Of a stretch of DNA of 64,000 bases, positions 12,568 to 35,603 are shown piece by piece. Source of the stretch: Lineus longissimus (Eukaryota > Nemertea > Pilidiophora > Heteronemertea > Lineidae); NCBI RefSeq assembly GCF_910592395.1, contig NC_088308.1:19111501-19175500 (forward strand), read 5' to 3'. Within the stretch, counting starts at the first letter, position 1. Each line of letters starts with the position of its first letter. The position numbers and the translations under genes are program-made. The notes under the pieces are model-generated. The model worked only from the letters and a program-made list of their open reading frames with translations, searched no databases and was not told the DNA's origin.

Positions 12568-14990
12568 AAGACATGTTTGATGGAAATTGTAGCGATAAAA
12601 ACCACTTTCTTTTCACACATACATGTTCTTCATGACCTACAGAGGGTGAAATTACAACTCACTGGTCATTCTAAATGCAATCCACTCTTTAACTGAGGTG
12701 TCACTCCAGCTGATTATGCTATGTAGTAACCCCCCCCGCCGCCAAGTCATAAATTTTTTTTTTTTTTAAAAGGTTGATGATTCGATCAAAAGGAAGCAGG
12801 ATGTAAGTCATGACTTAATTGTGTGGCCACATCATCAACTGACACAGATTTATCAGAAAATAATGACTGTGCTTCAAGTTCCTCTACTTGCAACAAGGAA
12901 AACACAGCCAGTGGTAGACGTCATACCAGGAAAACTGGACATTTGCAGAGGCGGTCATTAATCTGATAGACCTATAAACGTACCAGTATAAACTCTCATT
13001 AGTAAATGCTTGTTGAAATAAGTCTAATTAAAGGAGGAAGGTACAAATGTACATTGTAGGCCGTAGGCGTCTCTGGTGACAAGCATATGCACAATTAGTG
13101 AAATGGGTCTGGTTTAACTAATAGATTTTTCTGTGAGAAACAAGAGACACCTATCCACCATTGGGAGAAACTTAAATTCCCACCTAGCTCCTGCTTAAAG
13201 CCCCTTTTCAATTCAAGACCGAGTGTTTGTGGTCTTTTTGGATTGATTTAGTGACCATTATTTAAACAAAACATGACTTTTGCAGAAGTTTGCAGAAACT
13301 CACACAATTCTGATGTATTCATTACCAAATGCGCAGATCGACACATGATTGCTCAACCCTTTATAATGGCCGGGTCAAGATGCTCCAATTTTGGAAACAA
13401 TGCTCACAGAAATAAACGATGACAACAATCGGACAAACATAACAGTAGTTTTCAGATTATTTTTTACAACTTTACGGTCGACAGGCAAGTGAAAGAGTAT
13501 ATACAGTACTAATTCACTCTTTGTAAATGTAAACAAATTCTCCCAATTACAATGTACTTTTCTCACCAAGCAAATATTCGAAAGACTGATTTTGTGGGAT
13601 GAAATAACGATACACACTATTTCATATTCCTACAATAATAGGCCTGAGGCAAATATGCCGCTGTGATGAAAATATGACGTAGAAAAAAGTCACAACCATA
13701 AAGCCGGGGAAAAGATAACTTTAACCAGACCCAGTAACACTACGGTAGCTAGCTGCTATGATGAGTACATCAATTAAACTCACACTGCTCTTGTTATACA
13801 CTAAACCTAGCAGCCATCTTGGATATTAATGAAAATAAATCTACATAATGATTTCATGTATACACTACAGAGGTCAGGTACAAATTTTACCCTTTTTTAA
13901 CTTCATGGAAGAAACACACTTATCACTATAGATAAGATTGGCAGTTGTATAGGAGATCACAATTGGTTGACTCTGGTCCAAAATTTACAATGGTTTGACC
14001 AAGTACATTAGAGGTGTTCTTCCCTGTTTAAGCCGAATATTATAGACTGACATATTAAAATTGAATTTCGAGAAAACTGTTAAACAAAACAGATGCTTTG
14101 ATGATGGCACTGTTGAGACTAGCCATCGGTACAATAGTTCAAATAAAGAGCTGCCTATCAGAGTAAGAACTGTACCTAGCGAGGTCGTTTTAGGAAAATA
14201 TCGCCAGGTGGAACAATACAAAATGTAATAAGGAGAAGTGTCTTGAGGTAAAAGAGAGGTTCAGATTTTGCTCAGCGCGAAAATTTAGGATTTTCAGAAG
14301 TACAAATTGGATAAGGAAAATGATTATACAATTACATGTATCCGATGTTTTATGTGCGTGTATACAGCCATGTTTGGGATGTGGGCATTAGAGGAGGAAA
14401 GTATTTCCAAATATATATTCTCCACATCTGCAATTCATCTATTTTGACCAGAAGGCGAGCTCAAATTCAGCCTATTTTTTTTCAATGACAAAATACACAG
14501 TTGATTCATAAGTTGTAGGCCAATCATGAACAACCAATCTTTAAAATACCGTGTGATCCATCAGAGTTGCACACTGTCTCCAAAATATTTATCATAAGCA
14601 CCTTAAATCTGGAGCCAGTGTCCAGTTCTCATACAGTCCAAATTTCAGCTGCCTGTTTACTTGACTGCTCAGTGGCAAGTACAGACACCAAGCCAACCAA
14701 TGACTTGAACCCCAAATGAGCCACAGTCGGTAGTGGCCGTCACTCGGGTATGATAGATTTGTCAAGTGATGTAAGCAACCTTCTTTGATGAGTGACTGCA
14801 GAAAAGGAAAACTAACTGTCAGAGTTATGCTGGAATCTGTCATTTTGTTAACACTACTTAACAAAATCATGCATACCCAAGTGACAGCCAAGGCCATAGA
14901 GTGACGACCAGTTACGCCAGCAAACAATTTGGCTCATACATATTTTGATTTACCTAAAGATTTCCAATGCCCTGTATTTGTAAGTTGTTC

Positions 14991-15150
14991 GGTATAACCT
15001 CTCTATTAAGGACACAGTCGGGACTGACAAGTGCTGTCCTTGATAGAGAGGTGTCCTGATAAGAGAGGTCAAATTGAATGGAAACAACCAATTTGGGACC
15101 ATAACAGTGTTGTTAATAGAGAGGTGTCCGCTAAGGAAGGTTCCACTGTA
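14991..15150 (-). repeat. TACAGT-type inverted-repeat element, copy A
   Basis: On the minus strand it begins TACAGTGGAACCTTCCTTAG and ends in TAATAGAGAGGTTATAC. It contains repeated AGGACACCTCTCTAT words and GGTTGTTTCCATTC. It is clearly homologous to 62019-62200 in the opposite orientation and to the more diverged 21447-21611. Ends are inverted copies of each other, so a TA-targeting MITE is likely. Confidence 0.75.
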
Positions 15151-16495
15151 CATCAGATGCACTTTTTCCCACACTTGATCAGACAAAGCCTGCTCAAGAC
15201 CAAGCAATTTTCAGCACTGGAGTTCTGCTGTACGGATATGAAGTGGTAGACTTATAGGGTTAGCTATTGATGTTTCCGACATCAGCCTGACCCAATTATT
15301 TAACCGCATTCGGCCACTCCACTACAAAAGACAAATTCCCTGGCAAACAGAACCAGCGATAGATCATTGTCTGTCATTGATGGCAAACTTCTATGCGTGC
15401 AATTCATTCAAATCACGGTGAGTTTGTAAAAAATGTTTATTTCGTCAATCATGGACAGTTTTCAAGTCTTGTGATGCCACAGTGAAACACGTTAGCGGTA
15501 GATGATTTTTTGGTGTGTTTGTATGCAGTGTTGTCTCATTTGATTTTCTCCTTGTGTCAGGCAATGAAAATTGCACGCCCCAGCAGACGCTATCCTTGGA
15601 GCACATAGTTCTCGCCATATCATAACTGAAATAGACATAGAAGATCAGCATATGGTCTCCCCAATAAGAATGAAGTTTGATCCATACCAGCACATGCCCT
15701 GTATTGATAAAAGTCCTTGTTCCAAATTAACAAGGTTGGCTCGGGTCAACCAGAAACAATGCCCTATTTGAGGGATCCTTCTGATTAAATAACATATTTG
15801 GACAGCTGTATTTTTAGCCAGTCTCTTGGAAAACAACTAATATTATCTTGTTTCAACTCTTAACACATTCAGTGCCGAAATTTACAATTATTTTTCAGCA
15901 ATGTCTAGTTGGAAAATTGGACATATCTTCCAATTTTGTTAGGAAGCGACTCTTTCATTTCACTGAACACTTACAATATCTCGCATCGGTTTTTCGTTGG
16001 TTCGAACATAAAATTAGAATATTCACAAGTTTACAAATGAAACTGGATAAGTTTTGAATACCCCATCAGGAATCACTGAAGAAACCCCAGAAGGTAACTC
16101 TAAAAACGCAATTCACGCTTCCCCTAGAGATCTGAGTCCTCTGAAACTGAGCACCAACTCTATGGTTTACAAAGTTGATATGTCTTTTAAAACTACACCA
16201 AATATTCAGCTCAAAGAATCATCTTAACTGAAACCCCCCCCCCCCCCCCCTGCTGAAGGGCAGCATGATAAAGCAGTCCTGACCTGCGATAGTAGGCCTG
16301 GGCCCACGGACTTGAGCAGGCGTACCTCAACAGTTGTGTCCTCAGAAACACACAACTCATCCCAAATTACATGTACATAACTCTCCCAGAAGATATCCAG
16401 GACACAAAAGATTTTAAAATGAAATGGTTGACTCTTCATACAAAATGCTTAACATTTGAAAATCTCTGGCACTGAATGTGTTACATGAGTCAACA

Positions 16496-27532
<11,037 letters not shown>

Positions 27533-28576
27533 CCTATGCAGGATTACCCTTGTGTAATTGTTAGCCCGAAGGCTACACTTCAAATATTGTGTTCTCTAGG
27601 TATTGCCCTCCTGTCTGATCGCATTCCTGAAGCACAAATTTGATCATAAAATCCAACTGACTCAAAAGACCAAATGCATGCCAATGGCAATGGCTTCTTC
27701 CTGGTGTATGGATATCAACAACAAATTATGTAGGCCAAAAATAGTTCGAATGTCACGCTATTTGGCTGGTTTCAGCAAAATATACAAACCAAGCAAGCCA
27801 AAGATGTAAATAGCATTGATCTCATACTCTACAATCTTGATAATGAAAAATATTGCTATCTTACTGCGTACAAACTTGATTATGTTGCACTATATTTTGA
27901 ACGTATGCGTGTCCGTTTAACACAGTTCAAGTGTGTGTAAATTGGTCACGCACTGAATTTCAATGTCACGCGGGAATCCGAATCAAAAACATCAATAACA
28001 CATCACCAGCTGATCAAAAACCCGTACTGATTCGACAGAAAAATTGTTTTTTAAATGACTCATCCCCGAAGTATATCATATTTGCGGTAGTACTCGGGGA
28101 AAACTCGCAAAATCCGCTTCAAAGTTGCAGGTGAACTTATTGCTTCATCCGGGGATTTTCAATATGGCTGCGCCCATGAAGGAAGTTCAAAACCCCAATT
28201 TTCGACTGTCCCCTTCATGTTTTCTCCCCTTGATTTAAACTTTCCCCCTTTAATTGGTCAGAAAGAACACAGGAAAAGTAAACAGTCGCAAAGGAGGGAC
28301 TTGTCAATACACTGCCATTTACCATACCTGATACGTGTAAATGACTTAATAAGTCCAACCCAAGAGCACACCCCCACTGACAACATGAACATGTAAAATA
28401 ATTATTTTACACGTGTTGTCAGACAATATTCTGGCGCTGTTAGCTGATTGGTCAGTTACCAGTTGGCCTGTATGCGCAAACTAAACCGTACAGTGTTGTA
28501 TTGTAAATTTTAACCAAGCAGTACACTCCTACAATACATACAACTTTTTTATTTCCAGAAGAAACCCTTTTCTTGT
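27533..28576. promoter_or_regulatory. Divergent PTEN/ATAD1 promoter region
   Basis: About 1.04 kb separates the outermost PTEN start codon (minus) from the ATAD1 start codon (plus), so it must hold both promoters and 5' UTRs unless non-coding first exons lie elsewhere. It contains a perfect 18-bp palindrome, GTAAAATAATTATTTTAC, at about 28393-28410. I see no other gene here. Confidence 0.6.
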
Positions 28577-31500
28577 ATGATGGATCGGCCTGAGATTGTG
28601 GCACGGGCAGTTTCAACACTTGTTGGTTTGACAGTTTCTTTTGCCATAACGTACTGTGGTGTAAAATGGCTGGGCGATGCTATGGATCCAACTCGAAAGG
28701 AGAAAAAAGAGTCTCACCAGCGGGTATGTACTATGTAGTGTGTCATTATTCATATGTGACATACATGCATGGCTAGCTGGGATCAGATTCCATTTAATCA
28801 AGGTGCTGTCTGCCCTTTGCCTGAGGCCTGGGCCTAGTTGTGACAGTCGAACTCTAAGTGTCATTCCTGTTTTGGAAATGTGCGCGAGTATCGAGGTGGT
28901 AGCTACATACAGACCCAATGCATAAATTATAATATTAAGGGAGATGGCGGCTGAAATGGTCCCTGCTTCAGTAAAACATGACATTGATTATATATTCTTG
29001 CACAAAAAATTTGGTCACATACTATACCATGTGTTCTTTTGTTAAAGTTTCATAGATTTAGTAGCTGAATGTGTAATTGGGTTTATATAAAATTATTATT
29101 ATATTTTAAACATATTTCAGGCCGAAAAATTACTGAAAAGTATAGGATGCAGTAATATCAAGGTGAGGGCAGAATAAAAAAATTAAAGGTTGTGGTGAAC
29201 TGCAAATCTCAGACAGATGTTCTGCAGTAACATCTCTCTCTGACAAACGAAAAGAAACTGTATGAGAGTAGAGGAAGCTAAAGTGGATGTCAAAAACCTT
29301 ATTCAGGATATCAATGTAAATTTAAATGCTTTTTTCATGACTGTTGGATAAGAGGGTTTCAACTTCAGGTAATGTATATTCAATGCAAAATACTCAAGTT
29401 TCATATGTTTCACATTACAGCTCACTGATTATGAACTCTGCATTGCCTCAAATCTCGTGGACCCTCTCAATATGGTCATATCTTGGGAGGACATTGGTGG
29501 ACTTGATGAGACGGTCCAGGAAATATTAGAAACAGTCATTATGCCATTCAAAAGAAGAGAGATTTTTGGAAATTCTACCCTGATGCAAGCTCCAAAAGGT
29601 TTGTATGGGTGAAAGGGTGTCCTGAAAACAGCAGTTTGTTTGTTGTCCCCCTACTGACCATAGCCATGTCGATGTGGGGTGCCGCCAATTCAAAAAACGT
29701 GCCGAGTCAGCGAGAAAAAATACAATTTTGAGGGGTCTTTTAAATTTCTTGAGTGTCTGCTGTGTCATAAAGGATCCATTGTCTTGTCTTTGTAGGTGTA
29801 CTATTGTATGGCCCACCAGGATGTGGCAAGACCATGATTGCTAAAGCCACAGCGAAGGCAGCAGGTGCACGCTTTATCAACCTACAAGTGTCTTCACTCG
29901 TTGACAAATGGTATGGAGAGTCACAAAAGAGAGCGGAGGCTGTGTTCTCACTGGTATGATTCTTGAATTGTGTTTTGTTATGTTCTGAAGGAACAAATAT
30001 TTTGGGGGGATGTCACATCCTCCACCAGCAGGCCTCCCTATTGTTCCTAAAATACACTCCCTCTTGACCGGGGAAGGTTTTCAACAAGATCATAAGCATA
30101 TTGAACGTTTTCTATGCTTTGATGTCTCGACTTTGTAACCTGAATGATCTTTCTTTGCAGGCATATAAACTCCAGCCAACTATCATATTTATAGATGAAA
30201 TAGGTGAGTTTCTGTTTCTAGTTCCCTCAGGTTTGGCCATCCTTTAGACTGATGTGCCTCCTCCAACTGCCTGCTCCATAGGGTGATTGCTGACAAAATA
30301 TGAATTTCAGTCTTGATACCATAGTCTCTAACACTTTGTCCAGAGGACAGCACCTGTCAACAGAGACCGAGGTGTCACATCATTGTGTGACATTGTACAG
30401 TAAAGTCGTTTTTGACCTCGTTAATCAAGATGTTTGTCAATCTCTCTACTAATTTAACATGCTGTGAATAGAAAAAATTTCTTTTTCTCTTTTCAGACTC
30501 ATTCCTGAGGTCAAGAAACTCATCGGACCATGAATCGACTGCCATGATCAAAACGCAATTCATGAGTTTCTGGGACGGCCTTATGACCAATTCAAACTCA
30601 CAGATTATGATTATAGGTGCTACCAATCGCCCACAAGATGTGGATGCTGCTATTCTCAGGCGTATGCCAAGTATGTTCCATATAGGATTACCGGTAAGCT
30701 CAATGATTGTTATATGCGGACAGTGGTTCCAGCCTGACATGAAGTTTATCTCTAAGAGTTTGTCTATATTGCTTGTCTTCCTTGATTTGTCCTTACTGAA
30801 ATTTCCTTCACCTTTGTGAATCTGAAATATATTTGCCAATGTCTAAGCCTTCAGTTCAGAGTACAAGTTTAGCATTTCTATGCCAACTCGGCTGAGAATG
30901 CTAACACAGCAGGTTCAGTTCTTAATACTTGACTTGCCAAACTCAGAAATGCAGCGCCACTCGCGGACAAAGATAGAACAACTCGACATTTTTTCCACCG
31001 GTTTTCGCTGCGCATGCGTACCAGCCGTCATCTTTCGCGGCGACGGACGAGAAAAACAACTGTTCTTCACGCAGTGAAAGCAAATTCACACAGGTAAACT
31101 GGTTATAACTGTGGTACGTCTGTTTCTTAACACGTAATAGTTATCAGATTGCTAAATTATCTTAAATCATGAGCCTTAAAGAACTTTTTGAACTCTCAAA
31201 AACTTACACAAAACAAGTTCAGATTGCCGCCATTATTAGTTTCCGAATGGCTGGTACGCATGCGCAGCGAAAACCGGTGAAAAAAATGTCGAGTTGTTCT
31301 ATCTTTGTCCGCGAGTGGCGCTGCATTTCTGAGTTTGGCAAGTCAAGTATTATTCATTGTTTTTCTTTACTATAATTCGAGGCAGTTCTCAGTTATGCAT
31401 TGTCTTTCTTTTCCAGAATAAGAGGCAAAGAAATGAAATTTTAAAGCTAATTCTCAAAGATGAAAATGTAAGTAATCATTAGGATTCTAAACTTGAGTCA

Positions 31501-32326
31501 ATCGAAACAGATTTTATATAGCGCCAGTGTTATGGAAAATGTTAACTCCCTCTGTACACTAAGTGTGTAACTAATCATTGTGAAGATTCGACACAGACTT
31601 GTAACATGGAAAAGCGCCATAGAAATATGTACTATTATCATCATTACTGGTATTATTTGTGACAGCAGTTAATAGTAATTCATGAGACTCCTTCTTTAAT
31701 ATTCTTAGTTTGATTTCCTTGTAATGCATTGACCTGGTTTGATTTCCATGTAATACATTGACCTGTTCCCCTTACAGTGTGACGAAAGTGTTACTCTGAG
31801 TCGAGTATCGGATGACACTGAGAAATTCTCGGGCAGTGACCTTAGGGAATTGTGCCGACATGCCTCCATATACAGGGTCAGGGAATTTATGAAGGAAGAA
31901 GATGAAAACAGCGGCAAGGAAGGGTATGTTTTAAATCACCTCATTGACCTTCCAAACAGTGGTGCCAAACCAGAGGAATGCAGACACCAATTTGTGACTG
32001 CATATCAACCAGTTAATGATAAATCTGTCTTTCTACATAAACCACCAAACTCCCCTCCTACACACCTCCATCTTCTTGCGGAACAGTTCTTTTTCACAGT
32101 AATGGTTACCATTGAATCTGAGAAGAAACTAGACATCAATAGACCCTTCCCTCTTCGGGAACAACTCATCATCAAAATAACTAAATGTTTTTGTTTTTCT
32201 TTCAGCTGCGATACATCCAATAGTCTGCGTTCCTTGGGGATGAATGACTTCCACCGAGCACTTCGAAAAATGAAGGAATCGCGATTATTAGCCAGTCGGA
32301 TGAGCAGGTCGTTAGAATTAGACTAA
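28577..32326 (+). CDS. atad1: ATAD1/Msp1 outer-membrane AAA+ protein-extracting ATPase (complete, nine exons)
   Basis: ATAD1/Msp1 is a tail-anchored AAA+ translocase that pulls mislocalised membrane proteins from the mitochondrial outer membrane and peroxisomes; in vertebrate synapses it disassembles AMPA-receptor complexes. Exons are 28577-28723, 29121-29162, 29421-29598, 29796-29953, 30161-30203, 30497-30693, 31417-31467, 31778-31923 and 32206-32326. All phases join into 360 residues, against 361 in human. Two ATGs are adjacent at the start (MMDRPE). Residues about 11-31 form the N-terminal membrane anchor, followed by the family motif [11 protein letters not shown]. Walker A GPPGCGKT is at 128-135, pore loop KWYGES at about 159-164, Walker B IIFIDEID at 183-190. 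ATNRPQD and LRRMP carry sensor and arginine-finger residues, and [13 protein letters not shown] marks the small AAA subdomain. The C-terminus ends LELD, like the CLD end of human ATAD1. Head-to-head pairing with PTEN matches vertebrates. Confidence 0.98.
30925..31350. mobile_element. 426-bp MITE with about 100-bp terminal inverted repeats, TA-flanked, in ATAD1 intron 6
   Basis: The arm starting ATACTTGACTTGCCAAACTC at 30925 is mirrored by the arm ending GAGTTTGGCAAGTCAAGTAT at 31350. TA dinucleotides flank both outer ends (30923-30924 and 31351-31352). Arms pair over about 100 bases, including GCGCTGCATTTC and CATGCGCAGCG. The centre (about 31030-31245) has no transposase. A TA target points to the Tc1/mariner superfamily. 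Confidence 0.85.
31512..31660 (+). repeat. Possible SINE/LINE tail fragment in ATAD1 intron 7
   Basis: The segment has a TATATAGCGCCAGTG start and a GAAAAGCGCCATAGAAATATG end followed by ATTATCATCATTA. These words resemble the conserved 3' tails of tRNA-derived SINEs and their partner LINEs in many invertebrates. A pol III head was not identified. Confidence 0.35.
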
Positions 32327-32893
32327 TAAGCATGACGATGTGCCCAAGCAAAGTACATGCGGATCACGCACAAACTGCATCCGATGTTAACAGTATTGGT
32401 CTCATTCAACTACAGCAGGAAAACGTCGTGGTTTTGACTCTGTAATCAGTTACAGTTTTAGAGAATCTAGACTCCAGGCAATTCATCGCTTATGGAACTT
32501 TACAAATTAGTAAAAAGTGGTGACGTGCACACTCTGTAAAGGGACCAAGAAGAAATCATGATATTAAAGGGATCTGCTCTACTATTTTCATGTATCTAAC
32601 TACATCTTTTTAAAAACTTTAACTACATCATGTGTCACCTTTCAGTCAGCTAGATTTAGGATGTATTTGTTTTAATCAAAGTTAATGTGTAAGTCCATTG
32701 TTATCATGTCTGAAAATAGTTTTAAAACCAGCTGAGCAGACTGTCAAATATGTTGTACAGGGTTTTCACTGTAATAAGTTTAAGTGGTTTAGTTTGTGTC
32801 AAGAATTTGTGAGTGTTGTGATATACTAGTAATGTAAGTGTATTTATACATTGTATATACTGTATGATAAAACTGGGAAATGCAGGAGTATGA

Positions 32894-32907
32894 AATAAAT
32901 GAATAAA
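32894..32907 (+). promoter_or_regulatory. Candidate tandem poly(A) signals of ATAD1
   Basis: Two AATAAA hexamers at 32894-32899 and 32902-32907, about 570 bases after the stop codon. Confidence 0.5.
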
Positions 32908-34888
32908 TCATGAACAGTGCTTTATATTGTTACATGAATCTCATGGTATGTTGGACTTGGAAGTTTTGAGGATAAGGAGCTCCAAACAGTGGAACTTTCC
33001 CAAACCTAGATGAGAATAGCTGGTTATAGGGCAACACTGCAAAAGGACCTGATAATATTCATACCCAAATCGGCTATTTCTGTTCAAATATTGACCTATA
33101 CGCAATTGACAGAAGGTCTCCAAACATGTGACATGACAAGAAGCCCAACCCACAAATTCTTGAAAGGGGGGGTTGACACTTTGCTTTTGTGCTATTGCTG
33201 TCCCCGGAAAAAGACAAAAGGCCCTCATAATGACTAGATGGTTTCTTTGGCCTTGAAGCATAATGGCTTGGTGAACTAGCCAGGCTGATAGAAGAAGTGA
33301 TATTAACTAGCATGACTGTCTGTTCCTACTCATGAATGTCTGCTCCTATTGATCAGCATGAAATCCTGACAGAGTTTCTGACTGGGAGGGAGAACATCGC
33401 CTTTCTCTTTTCATTATTGGTATCGACGCTTTGAATTTTTTCTTGGCTTCAATGTTTTGTATCAATGATTTCTTCCTTTTCTCCACACGAAAACATTGGA
33501 TACAACTAACAACAATGATGCTTCTTGTTACATAACTTTATTATGTACAAACACAATATTATGCAAAGAAAGGGAGTGAAATCTTGTCACTAAATTGAGC
33601 TTCATGATGCCTTCTACCGCTATCATGATGACATATGTTACAAAACAATATTACTGAAGATAATAGGGAGAATTTTGGCTGGTGCAAATTTTATACACTT
33701 GTGATGTATCTGTATCTGAGTCTATACCTACAGTTGAGTGGAGAATCCCATATAACATACAGAAAATCGATATGGATATGTCATCATACAGGAACAAATT
33801 TTCAATTTGCTGAAACTCACTAATGCAAGGTGCACAAACACACATTTTGAGTTCAACTTGTATTGGAAGTGGGAGTCGGGACAATGCACAACCTCTCTTA
33901 TATCTGAATCCCTGCTGCCAAAACAAGGCAAAGCACATTATACACTGTAAACAGTGGTACATTAACCAAGGTGTTTTCGAATTTACAATCAAACCTACAT
34001 GTACACATGCATGGGTATACTTTACACCCATAGCCTGATATAATTTTACCATCACCAAAATTTGGTTGACTATATATTCTTTAAAAAGTTGCCAAACACC
34101 CTAAACCATTTATAAAGTGAAAAGATAATCTTTAGTATACATACAATCTACTGTACATTTTCATAGAAAAGTAAAAAAATGGCAGAAAGAACATGAAATT
34201 AGCAGCAAATATACACAATCAGGAAAATCTCTGTTAGTTGGAGGTCCCTTCAAGCTGCAACTGATTGACCCAACTTCTGGTCTTCAAAAAGGGTCTCTAG
34301 TAAATCACTGATACTGAAATCCTAGTTGGAAAAGGACACCAACAGTTGTGAGATTTTCCATCACAAATACATTGCAAATCAAACATTTTAGACAAAAGTG
34401 TCATTTGTCATTAATTGTGCATGCAGCGAGTGCAAATGTCCAGGGCTTCTTTCTGGAGTGAAACTGAGGAAGTAAGGCGTAGTAATAAAACACTTTCACC
34501 GCAAAACCTGATAGTGAAGTTTAGTCACAATCTTAGACAACTTGGACAAAAATAAATGAAAAATTGCTAAAATGTTGCTAATAACAAAGCCCCTCTCAAG
34601 GAACCTCGAGAATTATTTCTCGATCACTGAGCAGTCAATGGCATGATATTTGACTGGGTGAAATTTCTTAAGTAGGGGACTTGTCTCATGACAAACTTTA
34701 CCATCAGTGAGATAAAACCACTTGTACAAAAACAACCTTTTATACATCGTCTGAAGTAGAATGGTATAGTTTTTGGGTGCAATATAACATCACAGTCACG
34801 CAAATCACAATTCAATCAAGCACCCTGCAAACAAGGGATTTAAATCATTGCAACCTGCGATCTAAATTGCTTGTTTGCGAGGTGCTTT

Positions 34889-35027
34889 AGGGGCCGTCCA
34901 TAAAGTTTGTATACACTGGACGGGAGTGGACTGATTAGTTGTCAAAGACCAACATTTCACTTTTTTTGCTTTTGCATTAGGAGGGGGAGGGCAACTTTAG
35001 TGTATACATACTTTATTGAAAGCCCCT
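34889..35027. repeat. 139-bp inverted-repeat element with GGGGCCGTCCATAAAG terminus
   Basis: AGGGGCCGTCCATAAAGTTT opens the element and is mirrored by ATACTTTATTGAAAGCCCCT at its end. GTATACAC/GTGTATAC lie just inside. A similar terminus occurs in short dispersed elements of many eukaryotes. There is no coding capacity. Confidence 0.65.
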
Positions 35028-35603
35028 GACCCAGTGACATGAGGCACAGGAGCGACACATGAGAGCAAAGTCCTTCACCATATTTCGAATTGCTTGTGAA
35101 ATGTTGGAAGCTTCTGTGCCAGTTGTCACTGACCTACCTCACAGGGTTACATTCTCAGCCTTTCCCTCGCCATATCTATTTAAAGTCATTAAAGCATCTA
35201 ACAATAAGATTCATCGAATGTACTTTGGGTAAATACAAAAATTCTGTCAATAAATGAATGAATATTCAGACAATCTGTACATTATGATCATAAACACTGC
35301 AATGACCTCACTTGAAAATCACTAGGATTTACGAACAGATATCAAATATTCCGTAATGTCTATACTCAAGGTTTTCAAGGCGCAGGACTTCACGCATCAC
35401 TGAGTGCTCGTTCTTCTTCAATATTTAGAATGTTTGAGATGCAAACTTAGAAAGTCTGTCCATTCTTCAGGTAACAAAGTCAGTCTTCCAAGAGAGTTCT
35501 GCCATAGATCCCAAAAGTTTCATAATAAGGGTTATGTGTCCTTTTGCCAGGTATCCTCTTCAATGACCGACCGGGATGCAAGCGAAGTCCCCGTCACTTT
35601 CTT

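Larger units (their letters stand above)
7789..16495. other. 8.7 kb without recognised exons; part is probably PTEN 3' UTR
   Basis: Between the membrane-protein gene and the PTEN stop codon (both transcribed toward this gap) I found no exon with splice sites and a recognisable protein motif. Open frames such as 9480-9725 (+), 10225-10482 (+), 10386-10712 (+) and 14592-14927 (-) look like chance frames in AT-rich DNA. Three inverted-repeat elements are present (9021-9092, 12455-12567, 14991-15150), plus a poly-C run at about 16232-16249. PTEN 3' UTRs are often long, so the right-hand part may be transcribed on the minus strand. Confidence 0.5.
32327..35603. other. Convergent 3' flank of ATAD1 and the delphilin-like gene
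   Basis: ATAD1 runs in from the left and the formin from the right, so both 3' UTRs fall here. AATAAA occurs on the minus strand at 33537-33542, about 2.06 kb after the formin stop, and may end that transcript. One inverted-repeat element sits at 34889-35027. Overlapping frames at 33635-34058 and 35404-35607 show no splice-supported coding pattern. Confidence 0.55.

Noticed and set aside
14592-14927. 111-residue minus-strand frame with several Trp residues
   Set aside because: No homology, start context or splice signals, and it adjoins an inverted-repeat element. Probably chance.
30375-30839. 154-residue minus-strand frame opposite ATAD1 exon 6
   Set aside because: It is the antisense shadow of a conserved ATAD1 exon.
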